Source of the DNA: Eublepharis macularius
Lineage: Eukaryota > Chordata > Lepidosauria > Squamata > Eublepharidae
Length of the DNA stretch: 64,000 bases
Direction of reading: 5' to 3'
Assembly (NCBI RefSeq): GCF_028583425.1
Contig: NC_072806.1
Span: forward strand, 33,402,001 to 33,466,000
Numbering within the stretch: the stretch's first letter is position 1; each line of letters opens with the position of its first letter. Below, piece after piece: positions 1 to 10,530 of the stretch. Made by a program: the position numbers and the translations under genes. Below the pieces are notes generated by a model. That model had not been told where the DNA came from. It searched no databases and was given only the letters and a program-made list of their open reading frames with translations.

Positions 1-228
1 TGCGGGACTCTAACCTGGAGAACTGGGCTTGATTCCCCACTCCTCCACTTGAAGCCAGCTGGGTGACCTTGGGTCAGTCACAGCTCTCTCAGAGCTCTCT
101 CAGCCCCACCCACCTCACAGGGTGTTTTGTTGTGGGGATAATAATAACATATTTTGTAAACTGCTCTGACTTGGTGTTAAGTCATCCTGAAAGGCGGTAT
201 ATAAATCGGTGGTGGTGGTGGTGGTGGT
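1..228 (+). mobile_element. Sauria-type SINE, 5'-truncated by window edge
   Basis: The B-box-like stretch TTGATTCCCC and the following SINE body (GTCACAGCTCTCTCAGAGC, CCCCACCCACCTCACAGGG) match the tRNA-derived Sauria SINE that recurs in this window. The 3' tail is the form ending GGCGGTATATAAAT followed by a short (GGT)n run at about 209-230. The head is cut off by the start of the window. Confidence 0.8.
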
Positions 229-1179
229 TGTCATCATCCCATATCCTGAGATTCGCAGGTTGAGTCCTGATGATGTCATGGGGTTGGGCTGGTGATGTCA
301 TATTTTCACAATACAGTCCACTTAGTTCCAGTCAAGGCTTATTCTGGCCCATATAACTGTTTGAGTTTTGCACCCCTGGATTAGGCAATACGGAATTAGA
401 TGGACTAATGATCCAACTTGACCTAAGGCAGCTGCCAACGTTCGTATGTGATCCACATTTGTGCATCACTGGTTAAGACTTTTTTAGATGCAGCGAGCGA
501 ATGCTAGACCAGGGCAAAGAGCTGTATTTGTGACATAAATAGTTGAGCCTGGGTGATTAAAAAAAACCAAACTGAGTGGCAGTCCCAGCAGCAGCCTCAC
601 TTTTGCTGTCTCAGTTTCATGAGCTATTGGAGTTCTTCAAAAATATTCAGATAGCTTTGCAAAACAGATGCCTCCAGTGCCTTTTTGAATGCAGGGAAGG
701 AAAGGTGTCAGCCCGAGAGATTTCTTCGTACAATACGTTATCCGAACAGCAGGGGTCGTCAAGGCACCAGCTCTGCGGAGAAAGAGGTCAAGCAGATCTG
801 CTCTGATTGACTGTAGAGATTTTCCTGTCGTAGCGTGTACATCTGCGAGTAACGTTTTATAGAGCAATTATTTTGAGATCTCTTCGGCGACGTTCTTAAA
901 ATAGAGCTATCTGATCTAGGTTTTGGAAAAGGAAATTGCAATGACTTCAGTGTGCTGTGTTTGGATGGCTTCTTTTGCAAATGGCAAGCATCCTCCCGTG
1001 GCCTAAAAACTACTGAACTGGCTGGAGCCCCTTGGGTCAGAAATGGACCGTGATAAACAATAAACAAAGCAGGCAGATAGACACGGTCAAAATCTTGTTT
1101 TTTTGAAGAGCAGGTGAATTACGTATGGGTGCAGCATCTATGGGACATAGCCAAAGGAAGTGGAAAGAAGTAACAGCCA
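229..1179. other. Non-repetitive intergenic sequence
   Basis: I see no gene, splice-flanked exon or recognised repeat here. Short open frames near 576-1067 lie on both strands, overlap one another and lack domain signatures. Confidence 0.5.
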
Positions 1180-1330
1180 TGGCTCAGAGGTAGCAGCTAT
1201 GGCTTACTGGCAGAATGTCTGCTTTGCATGCAGAAGGCCCCAGGTTCTAGCCCAGTTAACAGGTGATGTGAAGAACCTCTGCTTGAGCCACTGCTGGTCT
1301 AATACTAACCTTGATAGTACAGCAGTCTGA
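1180..1330 (+). mobile_element. tRNA-headed SINE (GGCTCAGAGGTAG type)
   Basis: The head GGCTCAGAGGTAGCAGC and then CTTTGCATGCAGAAGGCCCC resemble a tRNA-derived squamate SINE; the last part resembles its usual ending on lineage-diverged copies. Antisense pieces of the same family lie at 16673-16765, 17315-17450 and 23577-23757. Confidence 0.6.
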
Positions 1331-1582
1331 TTGGCTAGGTTTAAAGGCTGTCATAGAAAATACCATAAGTGCAGCAACCAGAATGACAACTTTCTAAAAG
1401 CAGCAGTGACTTCTGTTCTTTACGTTATAGTTATAGATCCAGGTTGGGATTGGAACCCAGCAGCAGACGGGGCAGTGCCATGTACCCTTGGACTTTGGGG
1501 CCAGAAAGTCGGTTCTCGGTTGGAGTCCCTTGGCCAATCTCAGCTCAGTCTACCTCCAGCATGGCTATGTTCAACTCTTACA

Positions 1583-1665
1583 GTGCAATCCTAAAAGGAG
1601 TTACTCCAGTCTAAGTCCATTGATTTCAGTGGACTTAGACTGGAATAACTCTTAGGATTGCAGGG
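1583..1665. mobile_element. Short palindromic MITE (GCAATCCTAA ends)
   Basis: The two halves are near reverse complements: GCAATCCTAAAAGGAGTTA and the stretch ending TAACTCTTAGGATTGC, joined through GTCTAAGTCCATTGATTTC. Related copies lie at 51945-52030 and, interrupted by other repeats, at 24345-24572 and 57895-58115. No coding capacity. Confidence 0.75.
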
Positions 1666-1764
1666 GGAAAGACTGTAGATGGTAGGGCTTTGCCCGAGTC
1701 TTTGGAAAGCTAATTTCACTCGAAGTAGCCGATACTAGGCCAAATGGGCCAGAGGACCAAGTGG

Positions 1765-2214
1765 GTAAGAAGCAGGGGTCATTTCGTATAAAAAGAGCTG
1801 GAAGAACTCATTAGCATAACTCATTAGCATATGCCACGCCCATTGACATCACCGGAAATGTGTCATTGGCATAACTGATTTGCATATGCCACACCCCTGA
1901 CATCACCTATCCTGGCAGCTTTGGACCCAATCCTGGCCATTCAGGGCCGAAATTGGGCCCAAAATGGCAAAAAGGGGCTGAAAATGGCCAGAAAGGGGCC
2001 TAAAATGGTCAGGATTGGGCCGCTGCTGAGTGGGAGAGTGATCCACCACCCGTCAGAGGCCCGATCCGGGTCATTTCGGCCCCAATCCAGGACAAAATGG
2101 GCCCAAAATGGTCGACAGTCAGGTGGGCGGGGCCACCTGTCATGTGACCTCTTTGGGGAATTGCCGGAACTGCGTTCCTGCGCATTCCCCCTCGAAATGA
2201 GCCCTGGTAAGAAG
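1765..2214 (+). mobile_element. Non-autonomous hAT element, family B (full length)
   Basis: The element proper is 1773-2206. It starts CAGGGGTCATTTCGTA and ends TCGAAATGAGCCCTG, which are related inverted termini. It is flanked by a perfect 8-bp duplication, GTAAGAAG, at 1765-1772 and 2207-2214. Terminal CAGGG and an 8-bp duplication are the hAT signature. The interior holds repeated GGGCCCAAAATGG-like motifs and has no transposase. Confidence 0.93.
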
Positions 2215-2264
2215 TCATTTCATATATATGTGCCTGAGACTGATATCCATTTTGTATTTTCAGA

Positions 2265-2795
2265 CTAAGAACATAGAAAGAACCCTATGTTCCAGCATCT
2301 TGTTTCACATGGCAGGCCACCAGTTGCCCTGGAAGATCAACAACAGAATACAGAGTCCAAGGCTTCCCTTGATATTGCTTCCTAGCACTGAGATCCAGAG
2401 ATTTGCTGCCTCTGTATGTGGAGATTTCCTTAACACACCATGGCTAGTAGCCATAGCTGGACCTCTCCTCAATGAATCTGTACGACTCCCTTTTAAAGCT
2501 GTCTATCCTCACGGCTGTCACTAATCCACTGGCAGTGAATTCCACAATGTAATTATTCTTTGAGTAAGGAAGCATTTTCTTCTGAACCTATTACCCATTC
2601 ATTTTATTGGGTACCTCCAAGTTCTAGCATTATGGGAGAGGGAGAAAAAGATCTCTGTAGCCACCTTCTCTACCCCATGCATAATGTTATAAACCTCTAT
2701 CATGCCTGCCCCCTCCCAGCCATCTTTTTTCTCGACCAAAAAAGCCCAGAATTTTTAGCCTTTCCTCACAGGAACATTTAACTGGAAATATCATG
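2265..2795 (-). mobile_element. CR1-like LINE, 3' end of reverse transcriptase (decayed)
   Basis: Minus-strand translation, with stops, gives MIEVYNIMHGVEKV, then FSLSHNART, then FLTQRIITLWNSLP. This is the characteristic C-terminal segment of CR1-type reverse transcriptases (EVYKIMxGxxK, HNTRTRG, RVVNLWNSLP). In-frame stops and shifts show that it is dead. A second, weaker copy lies at 52060-52470. Confidence 0.8.
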
Positions 2796-2811
2796 ACAAA
2801 ACATTTTCCGG

Positions 2812-3150
2812 ACTGGGTCCAGGGCTTTTTTTCAGCTGGAACGTGGTGGAACGGAGTTCCGGCTCCTCTTGAAAATGGTCACATGGCTGGTGGCCCCGCC
2901 CCCTGATCTCCAGACAGAGGGGAGTTTAGATTGCCCTCCGTGCCACTGGCGCAGAGGGCAATCTAAACTCCCCTCTGTCTGGAGATCAGGGGGCGGGGCC
3001 ACCGGCCATGTGACCATTTTCGCCGAGGGTGATTTAAACTTTAACCCCCCCCTTGTTCCAGCTGACCCAAAGTGACATAATTGTGCGGTCCTGAGTTCCA
3101 CCACTGAGTTCCACCATCTCTTTTTCCAGAAAAAAAGCCCTGACTGGGTC
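2812..3150 (+). mobile_element. Non-autonomous hAT element, family A (full length)
   Basis: The element 2820-3142 begins CAGGGCTTTTTTTCAGC and ends CAGAAAAAAAGCCCTG. It is flanked by a perfect 8-bp duplication, ACTGGGTC, at 2812-2819 and 3143-3150. The middle is an inverted repeat of about 55 bp per arm containing TCTCCAGACAGAGGGGAG and its complement. No open frame. Confidence 0.94.
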
Positions 3151-3251
3151 ACTTCAGGCTGGAGGTATAAATTACTTATTTAAAGGCCCTCCTACCCCAC
3201 CCTCAAATACCTTAGCTGCACATGGAGAGTCACTATGCAAGAGAAGACAGG

Positions 3252-3400
3252 ATTGGAGTCCTGTGGTATCTTAAAGACCAACAAGATTTTCAGGATATAA
3301 GCTTTTGAGAGTCAAAGCACTCTTCATCAGACAGCTTTGAGTTTCCAAAGCTTATATCTGGGACATCTTCTCCTGCAGACCAACCCATCTGAAACTATGC
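3252..3400. mobile_element. Penelope-like terminal repeat fragment
   Basis: It carries the motifs GTATCTTAAAGACCAACAAG, AAGCTTTTGAGAGTCAAAGC, ACTCTTCATCAGA and TGCAGACCAACCC, shared with the repeats at 36780-36862, 47640-47735 and 49160-49285. The last of these adjoins a GIY-YIG endonuclease remnant, which is why I place this family with Penelope-like elements. Confidence 0.55.
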
Positions 3401-4437
3401 AAAGAGGAAAGGGTTGGTCTATTGCCCCTGCCATGCTGTTTTTCCTACAGGCCCAGGGGTTTGCTGTTTAATAGAGCCTGGGTAAAATGGCAGTAAGGGG
3501 TGGGCACCCATGCGAGAGCATGTGACCGTCAGGCAAATGTGAGCCTCTGCTTTCCCTCTTTAGAAAGGTAATCTCTGGCTCTGTTCATGTGCTGCTAACT
3601 GTTAATTTTATCCTGAGTGTCTTTATTGATTTATATACTTGCAATGTTAAAGTGAGTTAGATTTTCTCTTTTACACTTAAGGTTTGGGGAGTTCTGGCTG
3701 CTAGAGAAAAGCTATAATTCTGAATATGACAATTTTTTTTTTTAAAGAAAGGGAATTGTAATGCTTTCTGGAAAATTTCTCCATAACACCATTCCCCACC
3801 CCCACCCCGCCCCGGCTTTTTGAAGGACAGATTAAAGCCTGCCCCTGGATTTTTACATGGATTAAGTTCCAAATTAACGTACAAGAATAACAAAGCAAAT
3901 CAATTTGATCAAAGAAAAAGTGTCACTAATTATTTAAACAGGACACTTACTAGAGGGGTTTAAAGGCAAAGAAGCGGATTTCCCTTGCATGTGGATCAAA
4001 TCAGAAGTATCCCATAATTGACTCTTTACAAGACCTTGCTCCAGTGTAATGGACTAGATATTAAAGCCGTGACCATTTAAAGTCAGTTTCCGTCTTACTC
4101 TAAATGGAGGTCTACCGCTAAGAGCTATTTTACAAGTTCTGACACATTAACCGCATCATCGTGAAATACACTGGCTCCGTCTTCTAAGACCCAGGATCTC
4201 AAGAGCTTCGATAGTTAAATTGTGTGAAATGGGTAGCATTGAGACTGGGGCAGATTAGCCCACCACCCAAAAGAATAAAATGAGTTCCAGATGGGGGGGG
4301 GGGATAGCTGTATCTTTCCTTATCTTTATTTCCCCCTGAAGTAGATGTCTTTTGGGGAAGAGGCAATAGTGTACTGTCCTGGTTCCTCCGTTGCTGTGTT
4401 CCTGGAAGTGCTGGCGCTGTCTTCTCATACTCCAATT
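3401..4437. other. Intergenic sequence, nothing recognised
   Basis: Apart from a poly-T run near 3728 and a poly-G run near 4293 I see no repeat family, exon or RNA gene. Open frames are short and antisense to one another. Confidence 0.5.
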
Positions 4438-4470
4438 ACTATTTATTTATTTATTTATTTATTTATTTGC
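4438..4470. repeat. (ATTT)n microsatellite
   Basis: About eight perfect TTTA units in a row. Confidence 0.95.
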
Positions 4471-4599
4471 CAACAACTGGGGAGCAGGTGCTGCCTGGAA
4501 CAGTTCCTTTTTGGAGAGTGTGTGTGTCCACAAGCTTGGCAGGAAGAAGCTAGGGGGAGAGGATAAATGGGGTAGGGTCTGGTGGCAGCAGGATTCCTT

Positions 4600-4700
4600 G
4601 CAGAGTGGTCGAGTCTGTATTGGGAAATTCCTGGAGATTTGGGGGTGAGGGTGGGTGTGAGGATGTCATAGAGTCTCTCTACACAAGACATCTTACACGA
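4600..4700. mobile_element. Fragments of a hAT family C element and a GAGTCTCTCTAC-end element
   Basis: ATTCCTGGAGATTTGGGGGT at about 4625 is the body of the hAT family C MITE. GAGTCTCTCTACACAAGAC at about 4671 matches the terminus of the elements at 6804-7927 and 14378-14793. Neither piece is complete. Confidence 0.5.
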
Positions 4701-4867
4701 GTAGGATCAGGTGAAAGATCTTACACATATTCTCCCATTGTGGGTACACATGCACCGCTAGGGAGACAGAGTACACTTGAATAGAAGACCGCAGAGAAAG
4801 TAAGAGCTAAACTATAAGGGACGAATTACATGAGGACGCACACGTGAAGGGAATCGCAATGTTAGCT

Positions 4868-5018
4868 GGTGGCGGTACCGCAGGCGGCTGCACGGAGGGC
4901 TGGGAGGCCGCTTGTGCCATTCGCTTTCCCCACCAATGGGGCTGCCCCTTCAGCGGGGCAGGCAAATGGCACAGGCGGCCTCCCAGCCCTCTGCTCAGCC
5001 ACCCGCGGTGCCGCCACC
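4868..5018. repeat. CpG-rich fold-back sequence
   Basis: The left arm, 4868-4924 (starting GGTGGCGGTACCGCAGGCGG), and the right arm, 4961-5018 (ending GTGCCGCCACC), are imperfect inverted repeats, perhaps 85-90% matching, around a 36-bp loop. Direct repeats containing GATGTCA follow at 5090-5115. The whole is far richer in G, C and CpG than its surroundings. Overlapping open frames here are by-products of base composition. Confidence 0.7.
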
Positions 5019-5209
5019 AGCTCTGTGGCACACTGTGTGCCGGGGCAGCCAGCTTGCTGCATGGGCGGCACGCCTGCTCCCTGTGTGATGATGTCACAGA
5101 AGTGATGTCATCATTCACGTGCGGGGGGAGGGCAGACTTGGGTTGCCCTGGGTGCCAGCAACCCTAGATCCAGCCCTGGATATAAGATGTTTTGCAAATC
5201 TCCACAGAC

Positions 5210-5395
5210 TGCGACCATTTTCACACTGCTTACTGGCCACAGAACATCGCGCTGAGCTCCTTGAACGGCGGTGTCTTCCTGGCGTGATTTCACGCGTGAT
5301 CTGCTGTTCTTGCGCAAAATCACGCCAGGAAGACTGTCATTCCGCGAGCTTGGCACAATGTTCCATGGCCGGTAAGCAGTGTGAAAATGGCCTGC
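5210..5395. mobile_element. Fold-back transposon, GGCCGTTTCCACAC family
   Basis: The element 5213-5392 has inverted termini GACCATTTTCACACTGCTTA and TAAGCAGTGTGAAAATGGCC, and a 3-bp duplication TGC at 5210-5212 and 5393-5395. Most of its length folds into one long imperfect hairpin with CpG-containing arms (for example TGGCGTGATTTCACGC). No coding capacity. Confidence 0.82.
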
Positions 5396-6599
5396 CTCTC
5401 AGAGGAGTATCTTTGGCTCAGGAACCAAGAAAGCACTTCCATGTGACAGTTAGCGATGTTGGACTTTCATTTCCAGGTCAAGCAAGTTAGGGTTTCTCCA
5501 TCCAGTTGCCACAAGCTAACATTTAATAGAAGGGAAATTCTGGTTGGCAAAGTGGCATTGCCTGCCCAGAGATTTGTAGTTATTGGAGGCAACAAGGGCA
5601 TTTGGGACATTCCAAAGAATCCAGCAGGCCCTGTGCCTCTGGAGTTGGCCACTGCAGGACAGAAGCCTTCCTTTCTTGGTCTAGAAGGGGCTGAAAGTAC
5701 ATGATTATCAGGGTTTGTCCGATCCAAGGGACTTGGCTCTTGCTTCAAACTAAACTAAAATATCACCCTGAAGTTCGGCCTATTCTCCTCCTCATACATA
5801 AAGCATGAAATTACTAAGGGACTAGAACCAAAAGTGAAAAGGAAATATTCTCTGCAAGATTCTTGGGTTGGAATAGTATCTGTGCCACCATTCTGCTTCC
5901 ACACTGGAACCTACCACCCTTAAGGAAGGCCTGCCCTGCCCCTTGAAGAGCTTCAGTGAAGAAGCTCTACCTTTCTTGCCCACCTTCCTGCGAAACAGGA
6001 ATCCTGTTGGGATACCACCATTGTATACGTCCATCCCGCATTTGTGGGGACCTTTGTGGATCTTTAATGCAAACCAATTTGATCCTTAACTTGCCTGTTG
6101 GATTGCTACAGATTTTCACAGATTTCGCCGTTGTAGAATCTACATGAATACTTTTCAACTGCCCCGGCAACGCTACGCCAGTTTATTCACATTGGACCTT
6201 TGGAGTGCTATTTATAAATAGTTATATATCATTGTTAAGCTCCATTATTTTGTATGCCGAAAATAGGTATTGTCTTTGGTTATTGTGTATAGAATTCATT
6301 ATAACTGATTGCCCAATGGTTAGGGTCTTTATTTTATTATAAATTTTGGTCTGAACATACAGGGACGTTGGTCTCTTTGTCACCTTCAATAGTAAGCTGG
6401 ACTTCTCTTTCCCCCCACAACAAACAGGGCAAGAAGATGGGCGGAGGGACCAGTGGACAGAGAGATTCCAGGTGGGCAGTTCCCTCACCCTCTTTTTCCA
6501 TTCACACTGACCTGTCTATTACTCATATAGAATTGAGCTCTCTACAGACACAGGGATATTTGCTTGCCCTTTGGAGGGGCTCAAATTAGGATACATGGG
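5396..6599. other. Intergenic sequence, nothing recognised
   Basis: AT-rich around 6190-6370. No exon, RNA gene or repeat family that I can name. Frames shorter than 95 codons overlap on opposite strands. Confidence 0.45.
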
Positions 6600-6760
6600 G
6601 TTATGTCATTTCACCCCTCACAACAGCCCTGTGAGGCAGGCTAGAGCAAGACATGATAACTGGCCCAAGGTCACTCTTAGAGTTTGAAACCCTTACAAGG
6701 ATTTGAACACAGGCTTCCTTGGCCCAAGTCTAACACTTGAACCATGACATCACACTGGAC
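6600..6760 (-). mobile_element. CORE/MIR-like tRNA-derived SINE fragment
   Basis: Antisense features are CTCACAACAGCCCTGTGAGG, then GGCCCAAGGTCAC, then GGATTTGAACAC (complement of a B box). This is the order seen in MIR-like CORE-SINEs read backwards. Confidence 0.65.
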
Positions 6761-6803
6761 TGACACTCAGCCTTCCTCCTTGGTCTCATGCACCCTCTCC
6801 CAT

Positions 6804-7927
6804 TAAGAGACTCTCTAAATGAGACATCTGACATGTGAAGAACACGTGTCAGGAGATGCAATGCTAGCTGAGAAGGGTAGTTTAAAAAGACAGAGCCGGC
6901 TGCAGGGCAAAGGCTTTGCTCTACACTGGAGCTGTGTGAAGGGGCTGTGAAATGCCAGAAGGGAAACTACAGCCCATTATAACCTCTCTAGGCCCAAGCC
7001 AGGCTCTGGAAGGCAGCTCCAGCCCATTTCCATTCCTCACTGCCCTCTGGCTGAGAATCCACACAGTTTTAGACTGGAGAGTTGAAATTGACAGAGCCTT
7101 CCAGGAGGCAAAGATGAAATTAAAAAGCAAGCAAGCAAGCCTTTATTGGCATATATAAAATATAAGAGATTAAATACAGAAATGAGTCCATACAGAATGA
7201 GATTAAAATTACAGATAGGAGCAGGGCAACAGTGCGGCAAAACCAGTATAGAATATTACTTGTCCGGGCGTATAGCCATGGCACCGTAGAGAAACTTTGC
7301 TACTATTTCAGTTATTTCCCCATCTGGGTGGTCAAGCAGAAACTGAACCTTAAAATCATCAGAAAACTCTGAAAGTTGGGCTAAAATAGGATGTAGAAGA
7401 TCCCAGCGTGGCGCCAGATAAAAAGAGCGCTGGAGAAGAACATGGGGAACAGTTTCAACACAGCCCATCGAACAAGGACAACACCTGCTATGATAAGGAA
7501 TCCCGTGAAATCTACCAGATAAAATGGCTGAAGGAAGAACATTAAATCTGGCCAGAGAAAAGGCTCTACGTAAATCAGGAGCCAGGAGTTGGTGAAGGTA
7601 CACTGCTGGGAATCTTACATTAGGGACAATCCCCAAGTTTAGGGGAGAACAAGTTTTATTAGCAGCAGAACTATGGAGAGTTTGTAACTCTAATCCCAAA
7701 AGGGTGGATTTTATTTTTGAGAAGGCCTCAGACTCAGATAGCAGGGATAAGGATTCTATAGATAAGTTCAAGGAACTTATTTTAGCTTCAAAACAGGCTG
7801 ACCAACGAAATTAACTAACCCTCTGAGGAGCGATCTCCATCTTTTTAAACTACGCTTCCTGGCTAACATTGCATCTCCCTACACTTGATGAACACGCACC
7901 AAGGAGCCTAATGTAGAGAGGCTCTAA
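6804..7927. mobile_element. GAGTCTCTCTAC-end transposon, split by a LINE
   Basis: The left end at 6807 reads GAGACTCTCTAAATGAGAC and the right end at 7924 reads GTAGAGAGGCTC. Both are flanked by TAA (6804-6806 and 7925-7927), a duplication that would suit a PIF/Harbinger-type element. Positions 7124-7806 are a later LINE insertion. Without it the element matches, in opposite orientation, the uninterrupted copy at 14378-14793. No transposase. Confidence 0.75.
7124..7806 (-). mobile_element. Non-LTR retrotransposon 3' end, 171-codon open frame
   Basis: A minus-strand frame (7256-7771) is open for 171 codons and carries CSMGCVETVPHVLLQ, a Cys/His cluster like the zinc knuckle that ends many LINE reverse transcriptases, preceded by DLRRAFSLARFNVLPS. 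On the minus strand the sequence ends in AATAAAGGCTTGC and (CTTG)n, a LINE-style tail. The insertion is bounded by the target duplication GAAATTAA (7116-7123 and 7807-7814). Only the 3' end was inserted, so it is not autonomous. The LINE clade is unassigned. The open frame suggests a fairly recent insertion. A related, poorer copy lies at 38020-38420. Confidence 0.75.
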
Positions 7928-9027
7928 GAGAAATGTCTTCTAAACCCTCCTGGGAGAACCCACATCTACACTTGTCTGTATAACCATTTCGGGGGGGGGG
8001 GGGCGGCTTATTCACCCTTGCAAGGAGCTGCCTGTCTAGCAGAATTAATGTGAGAAACTGGCTCTGACAGTCAAAAAGTCGCTGCGTACTCCTGCTATTA
8101 ATATCAAGAATGTGTCAGAATTTCCATTCTAAACCACTAATTTTGTGGGTTTATGACTCGGCCATAAAAACACACCTCTTGCCTGAATTTTGGCCTGCTG
8201 ACTTCTAGCCAGTTTTTAAAGCTACGTTAACTCAAAACATCCATCCAGACCCCAACAAATTCCTACATCTCAAATACACTTGTTCCTTTTCTTTTTTAAA
8301 TTTCTTATTGCAAGTTCTTAACATACATAACAGCATCAGCGCCCAAGAGTGGGCCCAGAAGGGGAGCCTGTGTTGGCACACGCAAGTTGTTTTATTCAGG
8401 AGGATGCACTACTGTACCCCTTCCAGATCACTTTCTGAAACTCAAGGGCTTCTCATTGCTTCACACTGTGCTATTGGCCTTCGGTTTGAAAAACCCGTTT
8501 TCATTGTGGTATCCCCAAAGAATTGTATGAATTATACTTTTGTGAATCAACCTCCCTGTACTACACAATTAAACCAGACAGTAGCCATGTTAACTGTTGT
8601 GACTTCTTCCTCAGAAACTCTGAGGGCTATAATTTTTAAGTGTTGATAACGAACTGCTCCAGAACCCTCACCCATCATAACCACAGTTCCCAGGGTTCTA
8701 ACTTGAAACGGATTTCAGTTTCCAGCATAGGCATGCTCATAAAGAGTGGATTTCCTTGGAAAACTGCAAGGAACTCCAGATAGATCTCTTAGCTGTGCAC
8801 TATTGAGAGATATGGTTTATATTGTTTTAATTTCTGTTCTGCTGCAGTGCCTCAAGGACTGAGGCCAGATTGTGCTTTTGCAAAACTGCAAATATTCTGT
8901 TTTTTCTGAGGTTTACTAAAGAATCCTTAGCTAATTTATATATTCCCCACCCTGACGTTTCCTCTAAGGCATCATCCCATCCACCTTTTTTATGTTTGTC
9001 ACAATCTTGAAAGTCAGAAAACCCTAA
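7928..9027. other. Intergenic sequence, nothing recognised
   Basis: A G-run lies at about 7990-8002. A 112-codon plus frame at 8308-8646 has no domain, no family resemblance and no splice context, so I do not call it a gene. Confidence 0.45.
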
Positions 9028-9232
9028 CATAATAATAACAACAACATTCGATTTATATATCACTGTTCAGGACAACTTAACGCCCACTCAGAGCATTTTA
9101 CAAAGTATGTTATTATTATCCCACAACAACAAACACCCTGTGGCTTCAAGTGGAGGAGTGGGGAATCAAACCCGGTTCTCCAGATTAGCATCCCGCGCTC
9201 TTAACCACTACACCACTACACTAAACTTGGCA
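9028..9232 (-). mobile_element. Sauria-type SINE (internal deletion)
   Basis: Read on the minus strand it runs from GTGGTTAAGAGCGCGGG through AACCGGGTTTGATTCCCC to the GTATATAAATCGAATGTTG tail. The segment between CTTGAAGCC and CACAGGGTG, including the usual GTCACAG motif, is missing. Confidence 0.8.
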
Positions 9233-9545
9233 CCACTACACCAGATGCCAATGTGCCCACTCTCGCCTTTCCTGGCATCCACCTGTATGTCTGAGGCAGG
9301 CCTTGCCTAGGAAAAGCTCCTCTCACCTCACTCCCCTGCCAGTAAGTTGGGCCCTGGGGCCAGCCTGCCACAACCCAGCTGATGGTGGTGCCTACCGCCC
9401 TCTCATTGTGCCAAAGGTACCCACAGGCTCAACAAGTCAGGGATCCCTCCTGTAGGTGAAGAGAGTGACTCTCGAAAATCTGCCCAATGAGCTTCATGGC
9501 AGAGTGAGGATTTGATCCAGGTTATCCTTGGGCACGGCCCTGCCC

Positions 9546-9736
9546 TGGATAGCCCAGGAGAGCCTGATCTCGTCAGATCTCAGAAGCTAAGCAGGGTTGG
9601 CTTGGTTAGTAATTGGATGAGAGACCTCCAACGAAGACCAGGGTTGCAGAGGCAAGCAATGGCAAACCACCCGTTAGTCTCTTGCCATGAAAACCTCGCC
9701 ATGAGTCGCCATAAGTCAACTATGACTTGAGGGCAG
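9546..9736 (+). mobile_element. 5S-rRNA-derived SINE
   Basis: Positions about 9561-9629 read as a diverged 5S rRNA 3' half: CCTGATCTCGTCAGATCTC, AGAAGCTAAGCAGGGTTGG, then TGGTTAGTAATTGGATGAG and AGACC. The non-5S tail contains GCAATGGCAAACCACC and CGCCATAAGTCAACTATGAC. The same head-plus-tail unit recurs at 24863-25072, so this is a retroposon and not a 5S gene. Confidence 0.88.
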
Positions 9737-10095
9737 TCTCCACCACCTCCATTTCATCCTTGGGTGTAGTCCAACACTTTCTAGGCCACTGGCTTTTTTG
9801 AGCTGATTTCAGCACTCCGGTGGGTTTTTTTCCTGAGTCATAGATTATCAGATGGTTCCGCTGACGATATTATTAGCTATGCTACACTGATCAGATTGTG
9901 TGTTGTTAATAACAGTGAAGGTACTTTGGAATATGAATCTCAAAAATAAGTATGGCAAATAATTGTTTATATTTGTTTGGTTTCTACCTGATACTGTATA
10001 GGCATTTTCTTGCAAGCCTTTTGGGGCACAATTTCATAGAAAATGGTTATAAAGATTTTAGTAGTAAATGTGATATAGTATTCTCTAACCCCAAT

Positions 10096-10238
10096 ATTGG
10101 CCGTTTCCACATGGCTTACCTTGTTCCGGAAAACAGCGAAATCTCGCACGAAATCACGCGAGACGACACGATAACAGCATCTTCTCGCGAGATTTCGCTG
10201 TTTTCCGGAGCAATGTAAGCCGTGTGGAAACGGCCAAT
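10096..10238. mobile_element. Fold-back transposon, GGCCGTTTCCACAC family
   Basis: The element 10099-10235 has termini GGCCGTTTCCACATGGCTTA and TAAGCCGTGTGGAAACGGCC. The arms pair almost end to end through AAAACAGCGAAATCTCGC and its complement. The flanking triplets are ATT and AAT, so they differ at the middle base. Shortest copy in the window. Confidence 0.85.
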
Positions 10239-10480
10239 GTGTGTTTCTTTTTCCCGAAGTCCGGCACCTTCAGTTGTCTGTTAATTGCTATGCATCCCTC
10301 CCCTCCTCCAAACGGCACACCCTGTATTTGTTAGCAGTCTGCCAAGATATTGAAATGGGGCATCCTTATGTTTCCTTGTACAGTTTATTTTAATTTTTCT
10401 AACTATGATGCTGGATGGAACTGTTTTTAGAGGAAGCATGTTTTTTAATCTTGTGACGGCCTATGGCTAATGACAATAAA

Positions 10481-10502
10481 TCTACTACTACTACTACTAC
10501 TG
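10481..10502. repeat. (CTA)n microsatellite
   Basis: About six CTA units following GACAATAAAT. Confidence 0.9.
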
Positions 10503-10530
10503 ATATGTAGATGGAATGGATTTATTCTTT

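Noticed and set aside
9561..9629. 5S rRNA gene
   Set aside because: Only the 3' half of 5S is present, diverged, fused to a retroposon tail repeated elsewhere.
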